A DNA stretch of 64,000 nucleotides from NCBI RefSeq assembly GCF_005503145.1, contig NZ_SCNV01000047.1:1-64000 (forward strand). Direction: 5' to 3'. The position numbers were made by a program, and so were the translations under genes. Source of the stretch: Burkholderia sp. 4M9327F10 (GTDB taxonomy: Bacteria; Pseudomonadota; Gammaproteobacteria; Burkholderiales; Burkholderiaceae). The notes under the pieces are model-generated. The model worked only from the letters and a program-made list of their open reading frames with translations, had not been told where the DNA came from and ran no database searches. Position 1 is the first letter of the stretch. Every line of letters begins with the position of its first letter. Shown here in pieces: positions 54,414-63,211 of this stretch.

Positions 54414-55943
54414 ATGGCTAATCCTGTTTTCAAACGTGCTGGACCTGCCCGGGCGCTGATGCTGGGCAGCAGCGCCCTCACCCTGTCCCTCGCGGCGTGC
54501 TCGTTCGGACCGAACGGCAACCCGCCGGTCATGCCGCAACCGGCCCACTACGGCGCCGAGCCGCAGCCCACCGAAACCGTGCCCGCGCAGGGCGTGACCC
54601 AGCAGTTCGTGGTGGGCGCAAAGCCGGTGCCGACGTGGTGGCGTCTTTATCAATCGGACGACCTGAACGCGCTGGTCGATGAAGGTCTGCGCAACAGCCC
54701 CACGCTCGCCGCCACCGACAAGAGCCTGACGTCCGCGCGCGAGCAGTTGCGTGCACAGATCGGCAGTTCGATGCTGCCCACGATCGATGCCGTCGGCCAG
54801 GCCGCCCGCCAACGCGCGCTGGCGATTCCCGAAGAGGGGCCGAACACCTTCCTCTACAACACCTTCGTCGGTCAGTTGCAGGCGCAGTACACGATCGACC
54901 TGTTCGGCGCCTCACGGCTTGCCAATGCCGCGCTCGCGTCGCGCGTGAACGTGCAGGTCTATCAACTGGAGTCGGCGCGCCGTGCGCTGGCGGCCAATAT
55001 CGTCACCGCGGCGATCACTTCGGCCGCGCTGCATGCGCAGGTCGACACCACCGAACGGCTTGTCACGCTGGCCAATGAAGACGCGCGCGACATGGCGCGG
55101 CGCTATGCACTCGGCGCGGTATCGCATGCCGACATGCTGAACGCGCAGCAGAGCGCGGCGTCGCTGTCGGCCAGCTTGCCGGGTTTGAAACAGCAGTGGA
55201 CTACGACGCGGCATGCGCTCGCGGTGCTGCTCGGCCGTACGCCCGACGCCGCCCCAGCCGATCTCGATCTGGCTCAATTGCATGTGCCGGAGCAAGTGCC
55301 GGTGGTCGTGCCGTCGGAACTGCTGCGCGCGCGCCCGGACATCCAGGCTGCCGACGCTGCACTCAAGGCCGCGGCAGCGGACGTAGGCGTCGCGACGGCA
55401 AAGATGTACCCGAGCCTGTCGCTAACGGCTTCGATGGGCCAGGGCGGCTTTAGCTGGCCATCGGCCCTCTCCGGCGCCGGTGCGATCTGGGCGGTGGCCG
55501 GTTCGCTGTCGCAGCCGATCTTCCACGGTGGAGCATTGTTCGCACAGCGCAAGGCGGCGCAAGCCGCCTACGAGGCTGCCGTCGATCAATACAGGCAGAC
55601 GGTGCTGACGGCGTTCCAGAATGTGGCCGATACGCTTGCCGAGCTCGAACACGACGCCCAGGCGCTCGATGCCGCGAACGTTGCGGCGCGCGCGGCGCAA
55701 GGGATTTCGGATGAGACTGCGGCGCGCTATGGGCTCGGCGCCGTGCCGGTATCGGCGGCGCGTTCGAGCGAGCAGCAGTTCCGCAATGCACGGCTCGATG
55801 AGATCCGTTATACGGGTGCGCGCCTGACCGATACGGCGGCGCTGTTTCAGGCGATGGGGACGCCGCCGGTGGATGAGGCGGCTGCCTCGGCGGCTAAGGG
55901 AACTGCGGGAACGGCGGGAACCGCAGGAGCCGCGCCCGGCTGA
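54414..55943 (+). CDS. NodT-family outer-membrane efflux lipoprotein
   Basis: A 509-residue TolC-like channel. The signal peptide ends in a lipobox (SLAACS), so it is a lipoprotein of the NodT/OprM branch. Two TolC repeats with helical hairpins follow (for example NSPTLAATDKSLTSAREQLRAQ and PSELLRARPDIQAADAALKAAAADV). The C-terminal tail has a Gly-Thr-Ala triplet repeat encoded by a 9-bp unit (55905-55931). It completes the tripartite pump with the two upstream genes; AGGAAACTG precedes the start. A hairpin follows. Confidence 0.92.
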   Translation: MANPVFKRAGPARALMLGSSALTLSLAACSFGPNGNPPVMPQPAHYGAEPQPTETVPAQGVTQQFVVGAKPVPTWWRLYQSDDLNALVDEGLRNSPTLAATDKSLTSAREQLRAQIGSSMLPTIDAVGQAARQRALAIPEEGPNTFLYNTFVGQLQAQYTIDLFGASRLANAALASRVNVQVYQLESARRALAANIVTAAITSAALHAQVDTTERLVTLANEDARDMARRYALGAVSHADMLNAQQSAASLSASLPGLKQQWTTTRHALAVLLGRTPDAAPADLDLAQLHVPEQVPVVVPSELLRARPDIQAADAALKAAAADVGVATAKMYPSLSLTASMGQGGFSWPSALSGAGAIWAVAGSLSQPIFHGGALFAQRKAAQAAYEAAVDQYRQTVLTAFQNVADTLAELEHDAQALDAANVAARAAQGISDETAARYGLGAVPVSAARSSEQQFRNARLDEIRYTGARLTDTAALFQAMGTPPVDEAAASAAKGTAGTAGTAGAAPG

Positions 55944-55954
55944 GCGCGGTGCAC

Positions 55955-55982
55955 GGGCCAGGGCGCGCTCGCGCCCTGGCCC
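55955..55982. terminator. Hairpin between the RND operon and mrcA
   Basis: A perfect 12-bp stem, GGGCCAGGGCGC (55955-55966) with GCGCCCTGGCCC (55971-55982), loop GCTC, lies between two convergent genes. It lacks a T-run on the plus strand and could act in both directions. Confidence 0.6.
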
Positions 55983-55999
55983 GCTGCTTCATCAATACA

Positions 56000-58483
56000 T
56001 CACGGCTTGTTCGATTCGAACAGGTCCATGATCTGCTGCTTCTCGTTGGTCGTGACAGTTGGCGGCGTCATGCCCGCCGGACCGACACCGCCCACAGCGT
56101 CGCTCGCACCCGCGAGCGGATTGGCCGAATCGAGGCCGATGCTGGCGACGAAGCCATTGCCCGGCGTGACATCCTTGTAGAACAGTTCGCCGTCGACGCT
56201 CGTGACCGTATCCGGCATCGCGGGCTCGGCCTGCGGCACGCCACGCAATGCACGGCCCATGTAGTCGACCCAGATTGGCAACGCAAGCTGCGCGCCGAAT
56301 TCACGGCTGCCCAGGCTCTTTGGCTGGTCGTAGCCCATCCACGCCACCGCCACCAGCGATTGCTGATAGCCGGCAAACCAGCCGTCCTTGGCGTCGTTCG
56401 TCGTCCCGGTCTTGCCCTGCAGGTCCGAACGCTTCAGCACGTTGGTGCCCGCGCCGGTGCCGGCCGTGGCCACCGAATGCAGCAAGCTGTTCATGATGTA
56501 GGCATTACGCGGATCGATCGAACGCGGCGCGTCGCGCCCCGCGGTGAGCGGCTGCGCCTTCGAAATCGGCTCGCCGCGCGCATCGGTCACTTCGGCGATC
56601 AGGTACGGATTGACGCGATAGCCGCCATTCGCGAACACCGAGTAGCCGGCCGCCGATTGCAACGGCGTGACGAGCCCCGCACCGAGCGCCATCGGCAGAT
56701 ACGGCGGCGTCTTGTCGGCGTCGAAGCCGAAACGTTGCGTGACGAAGTCCTGCGCGTACTTGGTGCCGATAAACGACAGAATGCGGATCGACACCAGGTT
56801 CTTCGACTTCTCCAGCGCGAGACGCATCGGCATCGGACCGTCCGGCTGGTCGTCGTCCTTCGGCTCCCACGCGTCGCCGCCCGGCGAGCTAGGCGGGAAA
56901 TAGAGCGGCGCGTCGTTGATGATCGTCGCCGGTCCCAGGCCCTTGTCGAGCGCGGCCGAATAGATGAACGGCTTGAAACTCGAACCCGGCTGGCGCCATG
57001 CCTGGGTCACGTGATTGAACTTGTTCTTGTTGAAGTCGAAGCCGCCGATCAGCGCGCGAATCGCGCCGTCCTGCGGGGTCAACGAGACCAGCGCGCCCTC
57101 CACCTGCGGCAACTGCGTGATCTGCCAGTTGCCCTTGTCGTCGGCGACGAGGCGCACGATCGAACCCGGCTTGATGCGCTGCGCCGCCGCGGCGCGTGCG
57201 CTGAGTGCGGTCGCCACGAAGCGCAGGCCGTCGCCGTTGATGGTGGCCTGAGTGCCGTCGACGAACTGCGCCTGCACTTCCTTCGGGCTTGCCGCGGTCA
57301 CCACGGCGGCGACGATCTCGCCGTTGTCCGGGTGATCGGTAAGCGCGTCGTCGATCGCCTGATCGCGATCGTCGCCAGGCGGCGGCAGTTCGACGTAGCC
57401 TTCCGGCCCGCGATAGCCGTGGCGGCGCTCATAGTCCATCACGCCCTTGCGCACCGCATGGTAGGCCGCGTCCTGATCCGCGGAGTCGATCGTGGTAATC
57501 ACGTTCAGACCGCGCGTATAGGTCTCGTCCTTGTACTGCGCGTACATCATCTGGCGCACCATTTCCGCCACGTACTCGGCGTGCACGCTGTACTCGTTGC
57601 CGGGATTCTTGGTGTGAATCTCTTCCTTGACGGCGGCGTCGTACTGATCCTGGGTGATGTACTTCAGATCGAGCATGCGCTTGAGAATGTATTCCTGACG
57701 GATCTTCGCGCGCTTCGGATTGACCACCGGGTTATACGCCGACGGCGCCTTCGGCAAGCCAGCAAGCATCGCGCATTCGGCAAGCGACAGGTCCTTCAGG
57801 TCCTTGCCGAAGTACACGCGCGCCGCAGCCGAAAAACCATAGGCGCGCTCGCCCAGATAAATCTGGTTCATGTACAGCTCGAGGATCTGGTCCTTGCTCA
57901 GCGCGCTCTCGATCTTGTATGCAAGCAGCATTTCATAGATCTTGCGCGTGTAGGTCTTCTCGCTCGAGAGGAAGAAGTTACGCGCCACCTGCATGGTGAT
58001 CGTACTCGCGCCCTGCGAGGCGCCGCCATGCAGCAGGTCGGCCGAGCCGGCGCGCAGGATGCCGACGAAGTCGACGCCGCCGTGCTCGTAGAAGCGATAG
58101 TCCTCGATCGCCAGCACCGCCTTCTTCATCTGGTCTGGAATGTCCGCGAAGCGCACGAGGTTGCGCCGCTCTTCGCCGAACTCGCCGATCAGCACGTGGT
58201 CCGCGGTATAGACACGCAGCGGCACTTTCGGACGGTAGTCGGTCAGCGCATCGAGCGACGGCAGTTGCGGCCCCATCACCACGAGCGCATAGCCGAGAAT
58301 CAGCGCGCCAACGACCAGCATGGTCGCCACGAGGCCAACGAAGGTCAGCGCGATGCGCGTGCCGAGCGAGCGGCGGCGCGGTTGGTCGCGTGCGCCATCG
58401 TTGCGTCCTGGGTTGCCGTGGTAGGGATCCCGGTCTGCACCACCCGGAGAATTTGAGGATTGCGGTCGTTTGATGATTGGCAT
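56000..58483 (-). CDS. mrcA: Penicillin-binding protein 1A (bifunctional peptidoglycan synthase)
   Basis: An 827-residue class A PBP. A cytoplasmic tail of 40 residues is followed by one transmembrane anchor (about 42-70), the glycosyltransferase domain (Glu127-Asp128 in AIEDYRFYEH, then QGASTITMQVARNFFLS), an OB-like linker, and the transpeptidase domain with PGSSFKPF (SxxK), SKN and KTGTT motifs. All catalytic residues are present. The length is close to E. coli PBP1a. The start 58483 (MPIIKRPQ) is chosen; the frame extends 75 codons further without support. It converges with the RND operon. Confidence 0.95.
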   Translation of the reverse strand: MPIIKRPQSSNSPGGADRDPYHGNPGRNDGARDQPRRRSLGTRIALTFVGLVATMLVVGALILGYALVVMGPQLPSLDALTDYRPKVPLRVYTADHVLIGEFGEERRNLVRFADIPDQMKKAVLAIEDYRFYEHGGVDFVGILRAGSADLLHGGASQGASTITMQVARNFFLSSEKTYTRKIYEMLLAYKIESALSKDQILELYMNQIYLGERAYGFSAAARVYFGKDLKDLSLAECAMLAGLPKAPSAYNPVVNPKRAKIRQEYILKRMLDLKYITQDQYDAAVKEEIHTKNPGNEYSVHAEYVAEMVRQMMYAQYKDETYTRGLNVITTIDSADQDAAYHAVRKGVMDYERRHGYRGPEGYVELPPPGDDRDQAIDDALTDHPDNGEIVAAVVTAASPKEVQAQFVDGTQATINGDGLRFVATALSARAAAAQRIKPGSIVRLVADDKGNWQITQLPQVEGALVSLTPQDGAIRALIGGFDFNKNKFNHVTQAWRQPGSSFKPFIYSAALDKGLGPATIINDAPLYFPPSSPGGDAWEPKDDDQPDGPMPMRLALEKSKNLVSIRILSFIGTKYAQDFVTQRFGFDADKTPPYLPMALGAGLVTPLQSAAGYSVFANGGYRVNPYLIAEVTDARGEPISKAQPLTAGRDAPRSIDPRNAYIMNSLLHSVATAGTGAGTNVLKRSDLQGKTGTTNDAKDGWFAGYQQSLVAVAWMGYDQPKSLGSREFGAQLALPIWVDYMGRALRGVPQAEPAMPDTVTSVDGELFYKDVTPGNGFVASIGLDSANPLAGASDAVGGVGPAGMTPPTVTTNEKQQIMDLFESNKP

Positions 58484-58834
58484 GACTCGAATAGTTGACG
58501 CATGACGACGCGCCTCTTGACGGACGGCAACCACTGCCGCACGGCCCAATGCCCCCGGCTGGCCATACGGCGCGCGCCCGGATAGATCAGGCCCGAAAAG
58601 GGGGGCCTCGCGCAACGTAACAGCGCATTTTAAAGAAATCGGACGCGGCCCAAGGCGATTTTTTTGTAAGAATTCCCTTCGGCATGCCGCCCCGGGCACG
58701 TGACCCATGCCGCCATGCAGTGGCGCGGAGAGAGTGGCGTTGGCTCACGTGTCCGGGTTTCGAATTCCGATTATGGCTCGCGCGCCGTCCCCCCCGTAAG
58801 ATCATTCGCTTTCAATTTGAAAGGAGGGCGAATC

Positions 58835-59020
58835 ATGCCTTTTCCACCCGGATTCAGGATGTTGCCGGTCCTGGTTGTTGTGATGTGCGGCATTGCGGCG
58901 CTGTTCACCCGCAGGCGGGATCCGCTTGTGGAGCGGCGCCGCTCGATGCTCGTGGTGCTCGGTGCGTGGATCATGATCTTTGCCATGCTCGTGCTGGTCG
59001 CGGCCGCCTTGTGCGGCTGA
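58835..59020 (+). CDS. Small two-helix membrane protein
   Basis: A 61-residue protein with two hydrophobic segments (about 10-25 and 38-58) separated by a basic stretch (TRRRDPLVERRRS). No family is recognised. AAAGGAGG lies seven to eight bases before the ATG, so it is probably translated. It is divergent from mrcA and is followed after 168 bp by the RHH-like gene. Confidence 0.6.
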   Translation: MPFPPGFRMLPVLVVVMCGIAALFTRRRDPLVERRRSMLVVLGAWIMIFAMLVLVAAALCG

Positions 59021-59188
59021 CACTTTCCATCTTCGCCGAAAACGATCCAACCCTTTGATGTCACGGGATTTTCATGCACCGCCCGTTTCGCATCGAAGCA
59101 ACTCGCCTTATGATGGTCTGGTCGCGCGGGGAAAGCGCGGCCGCGCGCAAAATCAGCCGTTCGAAGCCAACAAATACGCGAGCAGATC

Positions 59189-59788
59189 ATGAACAAGCCC
59201 AGCGAACGCATCGTCGTATTCGTCACACCTGCCCAGAAACGCGCCATTGCCGCCAGTGCAGAGGAGCTCGGCATCAGTGTCAGCGAGCTGATGCGGCGCG
59301 CGGTGCTGAGCTTCGGTGCGACCAGCGAACAGGTGAAGGCGGCGAGCATCGTCGACAGGCTGCGCGCGCCGCGCGAACCGGACGCGCTCAACGAAGCGCT
59401 GCAGCGGGTCGCACGCGGCACCCGCCACGCGCGCGCCGCCCAACCCACCGTACTGAGGACGAACGGCGCCGCGGCAGCGCCGAACGCTCCTGACACATCC
59501 GACACACCGCAGGCGAACGACGCCCCCTTGCTGCCCGCCGACGTGCTCGCCGCGCTGGTGCGCACGCCCGAAGAAGAACAGGCGCTGGCGGAAGCCGAAG
59601 CGGTGGCGCGCGTCGCCGCGGCCAAGGCAGCCTCGATCACCTCGCCACACGAAGCCCCGGCGCACGCGGAGCCTGCCGTGCAGCCCCCTGCCGCGCTAGC
59701 GCCGCGCCGGCGTGTGCGCATCGAAACCACACGCGACGAAGACGATCCACGCAACGACCCAACCGCTGAAGACGGCCGTTTCGCCTGA
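59189..59788 (+). CDS. Ribbon-helix-helix-like protein with disordered tail
   Basis: A 199-residue protein. The N-terminal part (about 5-55, ERIVVFVTPAQKRAIAAS, then GISVSELMRRAVLSF) is a ribbon-helix-helix-type DNA-binding fold. The remaining 140 residues are Ala/Pro/Glu-rich and probably disordered. No toxin partner is adjacent, so it is not an obvious antitoxin; it could be a stand-alone regulator. The start ATG 59189 has only a weak upstream GAGCAG. Confidence 0.65.
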   Translation: MNKPSERIVVFVTPAQKRAIAASAEELGISVSELMRRAVLSFGATSEQVKAASIVDRLRAPREPDALNEALQRVARGTRHARAAQPTVLRTNGAAAAPNAPDTSDTPQANDAPLLPADVLAALVRTPEEEQALAEAEAVARVAAAKAASITSPHEAPAHAEPAVQPPAALAPRRRVRIETTRDEDDPRNDPTAEDGRFA

Positions 59789-60142
59789 AGCGCGACGCAA
59801 TTTGCTGCGCGCTTTACAAACCTTGAAATATTCCTCTAGCGGATGGCGGCAAGCGCCGTTCAAAATCCGCTTCAAACGCACCTTTGAGACGATTTTAAGA
59901 GATCTCGTGGTGTAATATCCGCCAGCCGTTGAGCCCGCCTGGCGTGTCCTTTTGCGCATACTTTCCAGCCTGAGCCGCGCGGCAGTCGAACAATTTACGA
60001 TGCCGCTATTGCAATTCGCGCTCGTGCCCCGACTTCCGCAGCGGTTGCCCGCGCAATACTGCGCACGGCAGCGTAAACTGGTTGTGATAAAGGTTTGAAC
60101 GCGCCAGGTACTCAGCGCCGATTTCATTCTACGGAGGTATTC
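59789..60142. other. Leader region of pspA
   Basis: 354 bp without a gene. It should contain the pspA promoter. A TGGCG-TTTTGC pair near 59940-59956 recalls sigma-54 but has the wrong spacing (see rejected items). A palindrome AGAGATCTC and TAATAT box lie at about 59899-59925. Confidence 0.4.
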
Positions 60143-60823
60143 ATGTCGCTAATTGACAGCATCTCGCGCACGCTTAAAGGTCTTCTGAACGACGCTGCCG
60201 ATTCCGTGCAGGATCCGTCGCGCGACTCGCGTCAGATCGTGCGCGAACTCGACGACAGCATCGCCAAGGCCGAGAACTCGCTGATCGAGATTCAGGCGCA
60301 GGTGGCCACTCAGCAAAGCAAGCGTGACGTTGCCGCCGACAAGGCGAAGAAATACGAAGACGGTGCGAAACGCGCGCTGCAGTCGGGCGACGAAGCGCTC
60401 GCCCGCGAAGCGCTCGGCGCCCAGGCTACCGCCGAAGCGGAGCGCGATTCGCTCGCCAAGGAACTCGCCACCCTCGAGCCGTCGGTGGACCACCTGAAGA
60501 GCCAGATCGACGAGATGCGCGGCCGCCGCAACGACCTCAACGCACGCTCGAACATCCTGCAGGCCAAGCAGCAGATTGCCGAGGCCAAGGACGTCGCAGC
60601 AACGGCGCTCGGTGGTATCGGCGGGCGCAATCTGTCCGACGACTTCCAGAAGCTCGAAGACAAGGTGGCGTTGTCCAATGCGCGCTCCGACGCGCGCCTG
60701 AATTCCGCTGACGTCAAAAGCGGCAAGGCGCTCGACGACAAGCTGGCGGATCTGAATCGCGGCCCGTCGGTCGAAGATCGTCTCGAAGCGTTGAAGAAGC
60801 AGTTGAACACGCCGGCCCAGTAA
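60143..60823 (+). CDS. pspA: PspA/IM30 family membrane-stress protein
   Basis: A 226-residue coiled-coil protein that binds the inner face of damaged membrane. The N-terminal amphipathic helix (MSLIDSISRTLKGLLND) and the long alpha-helical body (about 25-200, RDSRQIVRELDDSIAKAENS) are characteristic. The start has GGAGG. It lies directly upstream of a TPR membrane-protein gene on the same strand, and an 11-bp hairpin separates them. No pspF or pspBC is nearby. Confidence 0.92.
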   Translation: MSLIDSISRTLKGLLNDAADSVQDPSRDSRQIVRELDDSIAKAENSLIEIQAQVATQQSKRDVAADKAKKYEDGAKRALQSGDEALAREALGAQATAEAERDSLAKELATLEPSVDHLKSQIDEMRGRRNDLNARSNILQAKQQIAEAKDVAATALGGIGGRNLSDDFQKLEDKVALSNARSDARLNSADVKSGKALDDKLADLNRGPSVEDRLEALKKQLNTPAQ

Positions 60824-60851
60824 GGCGGCGTGAGGCAGTGCAGCGGATGTG

Positions 60852-60882
60852 ACGCAGCGCCGGCAATCGTGCGGCGCTGCGT
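60852..60882 (+). other. Intercistronic hairpin after pspA
   Basis: ACGCAGCGCCG (60852-60862) pairs perfectly with CGGCGCTGCGT (60872-60882), 9-nt loop. It lacks a T-run and sits between pspA and the next gene, so partial termination or mRNA stabilisation is likely. Confidence 0.5.
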
Positions 60883-60939
60883 GTCACACCGGAGAATCGA
60901 TTGACATGGAGACGGGCGTAAAGCCGCCCGGTCCGACAC

Positions 60940-62097
60940 ATGAAAAAATTTCTCGCAGCCACGTTCGCGTCGCTGATGCTGATCTCCACCGCCGCGTTCG
61001 CTGTGCCGAGCGCGCAGCAGATCGAATCGGCGATGGCGCAGGGCAACTGGCAACAGGCCGACGCCGGCTTGACCGAAGTGCTGCAGGCGCATCCGGACAA
61101 CGCGCGCGCGCACTATCTGTACGCGCAGGTACTCGATCGCGAAGGCCGCAGCGGCGATGCGCTTGCGCAAATCCAGCAGGCCAAGACACTCGATCCGCAA
61201 ATCCGCTTTACCGACCCGACGCGCTTCGCGCAGACCGAAGCCCGCATCCGCCGCGACGCGCAACGCAGTGGCGCGGCAACGGGCCAGACCGGCAATGCGT
61301 TTGCGCAACAGAACGCCATGGTGCAGCAGGCCGCGCCGCAGGTGCCGCAACGGCATGGTCCGTCCATGGGCATGTGGATCGGCATCATTGTGCTGATCGG
61401 TGCAATTGCGCTGGTGTTGCGCTGGACGCTGCGCCGCGCCCGTACCCAGGACGACTCGCGCGCCGACGACGATCGCCGCGTCCAGTTGAAGCGGGCCACC
61501 GACCTGCTGAACGCAGTGCGTTCGCTGAAGCTCGACGTGAGGCTCTCCACCGCGGTGGGACACGAGGCGCTGGAGAAGGAAGTCGAAAGCACGGAAGAGC
61601 AGTTGCGCGGCGTCGTCGAAACGCTGTCCAACGGCAAGAATCCGCTGCCGCCGTATCAGCTCGACGAACTGGAACAACGCGTCGCCAGCCTGAAGGCGCG
61701 TGCGGAGGGCCGCCCCGATCCGTACGCGGCCGCTCCAGCCGGCTCCGGTGACTCGGCCTACGCACGCGAAGCGGAACGCTTCGGCAATCCGCCGCAAGCA
61801 CCCTATCCGTATCCGCCGCAGCAACAGCCGCAGGTCATCGTGCAGCAAGGCGGTGGTGGCTTCGGCAGCGGCATGGGCGGTCTGCTGACCGGCGTGCTGC
61901 TCGGCGAAGCGCTCAACTCGGGCCGTGAGCGCGAAGTGATCGTCGACGATGAAACGCGCCGCCGCAGGGACGAGAACAACAACGGCAACGACGGCGGCCT
62001 CGATTTCGGCCAGGGGTCGAACAACTGGGACGACGGCAGCGGCGGTGGCGGCGTCGACATGGGCAACGACGACTCGGGCGGCTGGAGCGATACCTGA
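60940..62097 (+). CDS. TPR-containing membrane protein downstream of pspA
   Basis: A 385-residue protein. A signal peptide (MKKFLAATFASLMLISTAAFA) is followed by a TPR pair (about 25-90, QGNWQQADAGLTEVLQAHPD), a Gln-rich stretch, a transmembrane helix (about 145-165), a cytoplasmic coiled region and a C-terminal Gly/Asp/Asn-rich tail ending WSDT. The tail resembles YgcG-like low-complexity ends. It may act with PspA in envelope stress, judging by position. No clear Shine-Dalgarno precedes the ATG. A strong terminator follows. Confidence 0.75.
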   Translation: MKKFLAATFASLMLISTAAFAVPSAQQIESAMAQGNWQQADAGLTEVLQAHPDNARAHYLYAQVLDREGRSGDALAQIQQAKTLDPQIRFTDPTRFAQTEARIRRDAQRSGAATGQTGNAFAQQNAMVQQAAPQVPQRHGPSMGMWIGIIVLIGAIALVLRWTLRRARTQDDSRADDDRRVQLKRATDLLNAVRSLKLDVRLSTAVGHEALEKEVESTEEQLRGVVETLSNGKNPLPPYQLDELEQRVASLKARAEGRPDPYAAAPAGSGDSAYAREAERFGNPPQAPYPYPPQQQPQVIVQQGGGGFGSGMGGLLTGVLLGEALNSGREREVIVDDETRRRRDENNNGNDGGLDFGQGSNNWDDGSGGGGVDMGNDDSGGWSDT

Positions 62098-62158
62098 TTG
62101 TCGGGGGCGCTGCCGCGAGGTGGCGCCGCCGGTGCAAACAGCCGAGGCTATGCTGAAG

Positions 62159-62187
62159 ACAGGCTCCGTTATGGAGCCTGTTTTTTT
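62159..62187 (+). terminator. Terminator after the pspA-TPR operon
   Basis: ACAGGCTCC (62159-62167) pairs with GGAGCCTGT (62173-62181), and the T-run continues through 62187. Confidence 0.9.
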
Positions 62188-62295
62188 ATGGGCTCGTCAG
62201 GTCGCGTCTCGCACTAACGGCGGCCTACCGGCGGGCTAGCTGCGGCAATGCCTTCGCGCACTGTCTGCAATGCGCCGGGGTCACTCACGCGTCGC

Positions 62296-62955
62296 TCAAG
62301 CGCTCGCCGAAGCCGGCTGCTGACGCGAGTCCATGACTGTCGCACCGGCAAACAGCCTGACGATAAAGCGCTCCGCATAACCGATCAGCGCCTCGCGATG
62401 CCCTGCCACGCCGATGTATTCATGCGACAGATGGAACAGTTGCAGCACGATCTGCGTGCAGATCTCGTCCACGGTCGAGCGTGCGAGGGTTGGCATCAGA
62501 TCGAGTTGCACGATGTCATCGGCCATCTCGACCGACACCTCCTGCAGGTTCGCCCGAACCGCCTCGCGCAGCGCCGCTGAGGTGCCGTGATACTCCGCGA
62601 GAGCGCTCAAAAACGCCTCGCGGTTGTCGAGCGCAAACGCAAAGAACGCCGCGCAGGCACGGCGCGGCACGCTCAGCGGCTCGTCGTGCGCGGCCAGCCA
62701 GCGCTCGCGGCGCAGCATCGGCCGCAACCGCCGGCTAACCGATTCGACGGCTTCGCGGGCGAGATCGTCAAGCGTGTCGAAATGCCGGTAAAAGGTGTTT
62801 GGGTTCAGGCCGGCCTCGCGCGCCACTTCGCGCAGGCCGAGCGTCGCAAAACTGCGCCCGCCGGCGGTCAGACGCAAGGCCGCCTCGATGAGCCGGCGCT
62901 TGCCGGGCGCGAAATCAACATCAGGATCGGGTTCGAGTTCGGGTGTGGATTCCAT
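62296..62955 (-). CDS. TetR-family regulator
   Basis: A 219-residue regulator. The N-terminal helix-turn-helix (about 17-65, KRRLIEAALRLTAGGRSF, then AGLNPNTFYRHFDTLDDL) is followed by a ligand domain of TetR type. It is divergent from a Baeyer-Villiger-type monooxygenase gene, which it probably represses. The start is taken at 62955 (MESTPELEP); the open frame goes back to 63069, through the operator. The perfect inverted repeat at 63025-63063 is the likely binding site. Confidence 0.88.
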   Translation of the reverse strand: MESTPELEPDPDVDFAPGKRRLIEAALRLTAGGRSFATLGLREVAREAGLNPNTFYRHFDTLDDLAREAVESVSRRLRPMLRRERWLAAHDEPLSVPRRACAAFFAFALDNREAFLSALAEYHGTSAALREAVRANLQEVSVEMADDIVQLDLMPTLARSTVDEICTQIVLQLFHLSHEYIGVAGHREALIGYAERFIVRLFAGATVMDSRQQPASASA

Positions 62956-63024
62956 GGGCTTCACAGACACAGTGCGCAACACGCCGCTAACCACTGCACT
63001 GTAAACGATCTTGACTCGAGGTGC

Positions 63025-63063
63025 ACACTTGTCTACTCTGCGCGTTACGGCGTAGACAAGTGT
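63025..63063. promoter_or_regulatory. TetR operator between tetR and monooxygenase
   Basis: A perfect 12-bp inverted repeat, ACACTTGTCTAC (63025-63036) and GTAGACAAGTGT (63052-63063), spacer 15 bp, lies in the divergent promoter region. GTAGAC recurs at the end of the second arm (63062-63067 region, TGTAGAC). Confidence 0.75.
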
Positions 63064-63211
63064 AGACATCAGACCCGATATCCCTGTTCGATATCGCGCC
63101 GGGCACCGGCGTGGCGTCTATTGCCGCCCGCTGCTGCCATCTGAAGCGACCACTTGATCTTGCCACCTGAAACCCGTCCATCAAACCGTCTTGATCCGGA
63201 GTCCCTTGCCC

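Noticed and set aside
55949..58456. 835-codon open frame on the plus strand opposite mrcA
   Set aside because: It is the antisense shadow of a GC-rich gene; its translation is rich in Arg, His and Gln without domains, while the minus strand encodes a complete PBP1A.
59940..59956. Sigma-54-like TGGCG...TTTTGC element upstream of pspA
   Set aside because: GG and GC are separated by 11 bp instead of the invariant 10, and no PspF gene or enhancer-like site is seen.
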